From: Datnioides undecimradiatus
Lineage: Eukaryota; Chordata; Actinopteri; Lobotiformes; Datnioididae
Length of the DNA stretch: 64,000 nucleotides
Direction of reading: 5' to 3'
Assembly (NCBI GenBank): GCA_008933995.1
Contig: WARS01000010.1
Coordinates: forward strand, 7,729,001 to 7,793,000
Shown here: one piece after another, positions 61,425-64,000 of the stretch
How the letters are laid out: the number at the start of each line of letters is the position of its first letter
Numbering within the stretch: position 1 is the stretch's first letter
Translations under genes and position numbers: made by a program
Notes under the pieces: generated by a model
Told to the model about the DNA's origin: nothing
What the model saw: the letters and a program-made list of their open reading frames with translations, nothing else
The model's database searches: none

Positions 61425-64000
61425 CTAGTGAAGAGAGAAAGAGAAAAATGAAAGAAAGGTAAGATGAAACTCAAAGCTCTGGTATCAAAATCACATTGGA
61501 CTCATGGTCAAGTATCAATGTGATACACTGTGATTAGGTCAGGTTTTAGTAAAGTAGACAAGGAAAGAAGACAGGATTGTAGACATGATGCGGATTAACC
61601 TTGGCAGTTTAATCCTAGTAATGACTTTCGGAAAACAGTTACACCTCTCACAGCGGGTAACATGAATTACACCTAAATTACAATACACAATAAAATAAAA
61701 GGTAGGACTGCAGTGGTGGTCAGACTCAGCTGCCAGGCTTCAAATCAGCACTGGCATCCTGCAGGCTGAGCTGGTCAGTAAAACCAATTATGGAGCATTA
61801 AACATTGACCAGCGAGCCTTGTTCTGAGACTGAGCCACTGCATGTGTGTCAGTGAGAGAAGTACCCAAGGGTGCTCTTTAGGACAATGACTCACTGATGG
61901 CCTTCTGTTAAATGAAAGGCCCCAAGCACACACACATCTCTTTTCACCCCCAGAGGAGGTGTGTGCCTCCTTTTGTAGAAATGCCCTTGGGCAACACATG
62001 TGCCCACACCACTTCTAAAGAAGGGTATTTGAACATATACACACACCTAACCAACCTTCACCCTGCCTGCATGAATAATCTGTTGTGAGTGTGACTTGTG
62101 AAATTGGATTTGCACCCCCCAGGACGAGGGGTCTGGTTGCAGGCAACCTGTAATTCTGTGTGTGAGATGAGAGGGACAGACAACCAAAGCACAGGATAGT
62201 CAGGCACTGATACTTTCATATGGCTTCAGTTCTCATAAATGCAGCCTCGCTCTGGAGAATGAGAGGAGGCAACAGACTGCATCTGACTCAACCTGTTTAT
62301 ATTGCTGCCATTGTGGCAACCTTTTAATAGTTGTAAACTATGTGGCGCTATAATTCTGAACGATGCAAGCCCCAACTGTATTGAGATTTTTAGAAAACTT
62401 TGTTAAATAAGGGCAGAATAACAGCTGAACATAGTCAAGAATGTCAATGCTGAGCAACATAACTCATATGAAATGTGATAAAAAGTAGGTAGGATCCATT
62501 CAACTAAAGCTATTCAGCTTCTATTCTGGTGTGTTTTTAACCAAACAAAAGAAAATTAAAAGCATAAAATGACAAGCAAAAACAGAAAAAAAGCACCATT
62601 TAGTCAGTAATGACAAACTGAAGAAAAATTATTTTTGAGAAGGGGGAAACCTTGAATAACCTAAATGATTATACTTTATAATATATAATGTTTGTATGCC
62701 ATATATGCACAACAAAATCACAACAACATCCATTCAGCTACAAAACTAGTTTGTGTTTGCATTCACGTTGTATAAATGACATATCAAAAAACTCTATTTC
62801 TCCTTGTGGTTCCATTCTCCTATTACAACAGATAAATAAAGAATAAAATGAATGTACGCAATAATGTAAAATAACCAGCTAAATTGGTTATTAAAGCCCA
62901 CTTTAAGATGACAAATGCACACAATTTTGTACTTGTTCCAAGTGTTTAGAGAATGAAAAGGGAAATGCTCACTGCTGTGCTGCTCTTAACTCACAGCTTT
63001 AACTATAATAGCGTGGGCTCAGTCGTAAGATAGAACGAGTAATTGCAAAAGAGATGAGGCTGCAAGAATACACTAGTAGTAACAGCGGAGAATGAGTTTC
63101 TCCCTGCTTCACATCTGAAGAACTGACACTAGCTGCAACTGTCCCTAACCCCTCCTCGCATCCACTCAAAGCAACACCATAATGCTGCAGTGATAGAAAG
63201 TATGTACTATTGCAGCCATACTCCTTCCCTGCGCTTTAATTTCTTTTTAGCGTCATGTTCCTGGCCTAATGAGCTCAATGGCAGGGTGCGAAGAGAGCAG
63301 CTGAGCCTCTCCACGGTGATTACACCTCATCATCGCTGCCAGGCCAATGCAGGATCATAGACACGCTCTTTAATTTGCAGGGCGCAAGGGGTGAGGCTGG
63401 GGGGAAGGCTGGTAGAGGGGAGAGCAGAGATAGAGTGAGTGTTTCATTTATACTTGTTATCACAGAGCAGAGCAAGGTTTTTATTGAGAAAGGAGGACAA
63501 GCTGCATGGACAAAAGACAGGCTGCTCAGGCCTCCTGCTGTGGAGCAGAATCAAAGTTCAGCTCTGTGCACACATGCAGGTAAAAGATAATACAGGATGA
63601 CAGCCAGGGTCACTGCATCGCCACAACCAAAGACAGGATGAGAGGTTCACTGGCAGCTGCTGACAGCTTAACACTCACCCAACAACACAGAAACCTGGAT
63701 TCAACTCAGATACTTGTTCACAGAGGGGAAGCTGGTGAGGGATCACGTCCATGTTGCTGCGCAAGGGATTCCTACTGGGTGGATGCAGGCGGAGTAAGTC
63801 TGTTCACACAGACATTACCACTACATTACAAAACACAGCCCCCTCAGTCTTTGTAATGAGATTGTTGCGTGGATGCAGAATTGGTGCCAACACACACAGT
63901 GCTCCAAGAACAAAAAATTGCAGGCTTGTCTGGCAAAAGACCATAAGCGTGGCTTAACTTATTGGTATACATGACGTCATCCAGCGAAGCACTTTGGGGG
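61425..64000. other. upstream of tmem108 start exon, no gene seen
   Basis: Probably a 5' UTR intron of tmem108, since the start exon has its own acceptor. No promoter or noncoding first exon can be called. A stretch at about 63230-63390 is of high complexity and could be regulatory. Confidence 0.5.

Overview
The window is nuclear DNA of a ray-finned (teleost) fish. The evidence is short exons with GT/AG boundaries, long introns full of (CA)n microsatellites, a decayed Tc1/mariner DNA transposon, repeat families common in perch-like fishes, and three vertebrate genes whose proteins can be read across exon joins.

Layout. (1) About 1-31100, plus strand: the 3' two thirds of scrib (Scribble, the LAP-family polarity scaffold). 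I reconstruct 37 exons. They run from the acidic linker after the leucine-rich repeats, through four PDZ domains, to a long alternatively spliced Pro/Ser-rich tail and a 2 kb 3' UTR. The joins hold one frame of 1634 codons plus the stop. The leucine-rich repeat exons lie upstream of the window. (2) 31360-36726, plus strand: an unfamiliar locus with three similar signal-peptide first exons, each behind a TATA-like box about 40-45 bp from its ATG. Two of them can be joined to downstream exons to give tiny secreted proteins of about 71 and 63 residues. I do not recognise this family, and it is the best candidate here for something undescribed. (3) 36757-41330, minus strand: cdv3, complete in five coding exons (229 aa). 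(4) About 42702-61424, minus strand: tmem108 (retrolinkin), complete in four coding exons (529 aa), with an 11 kb first coding intron. (5) 61425-64000: sequence upstream of the tmem108 start exon, probably 5' UTR intron, with no gene visible.

Relations. scrib and the small secreted locus are transcribed in the same direction. The secreted locus and cdv3 converge tail to tail, with opposing poly(A) signals only about 30 bp apart. cdv3 and tmem108 lie head to tail on the minus strand. In human, CDV3 and TMEM108 are neighbours on chromosome 3 with BFSP2 between them, while SCRIB is on chromosome 8. The cdv3-tmem108 pair is therefore ancestral, and the scrib junction looks specific to this fish lineage. 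The three recognised products act separately: a cortical scaffold at junctions and synapses, an intracellular protein of unclear function, and a neuronal endosomal membrane protein. I saw no tRNA, rRNA, CRISPR array, or LTR/retroviral element.
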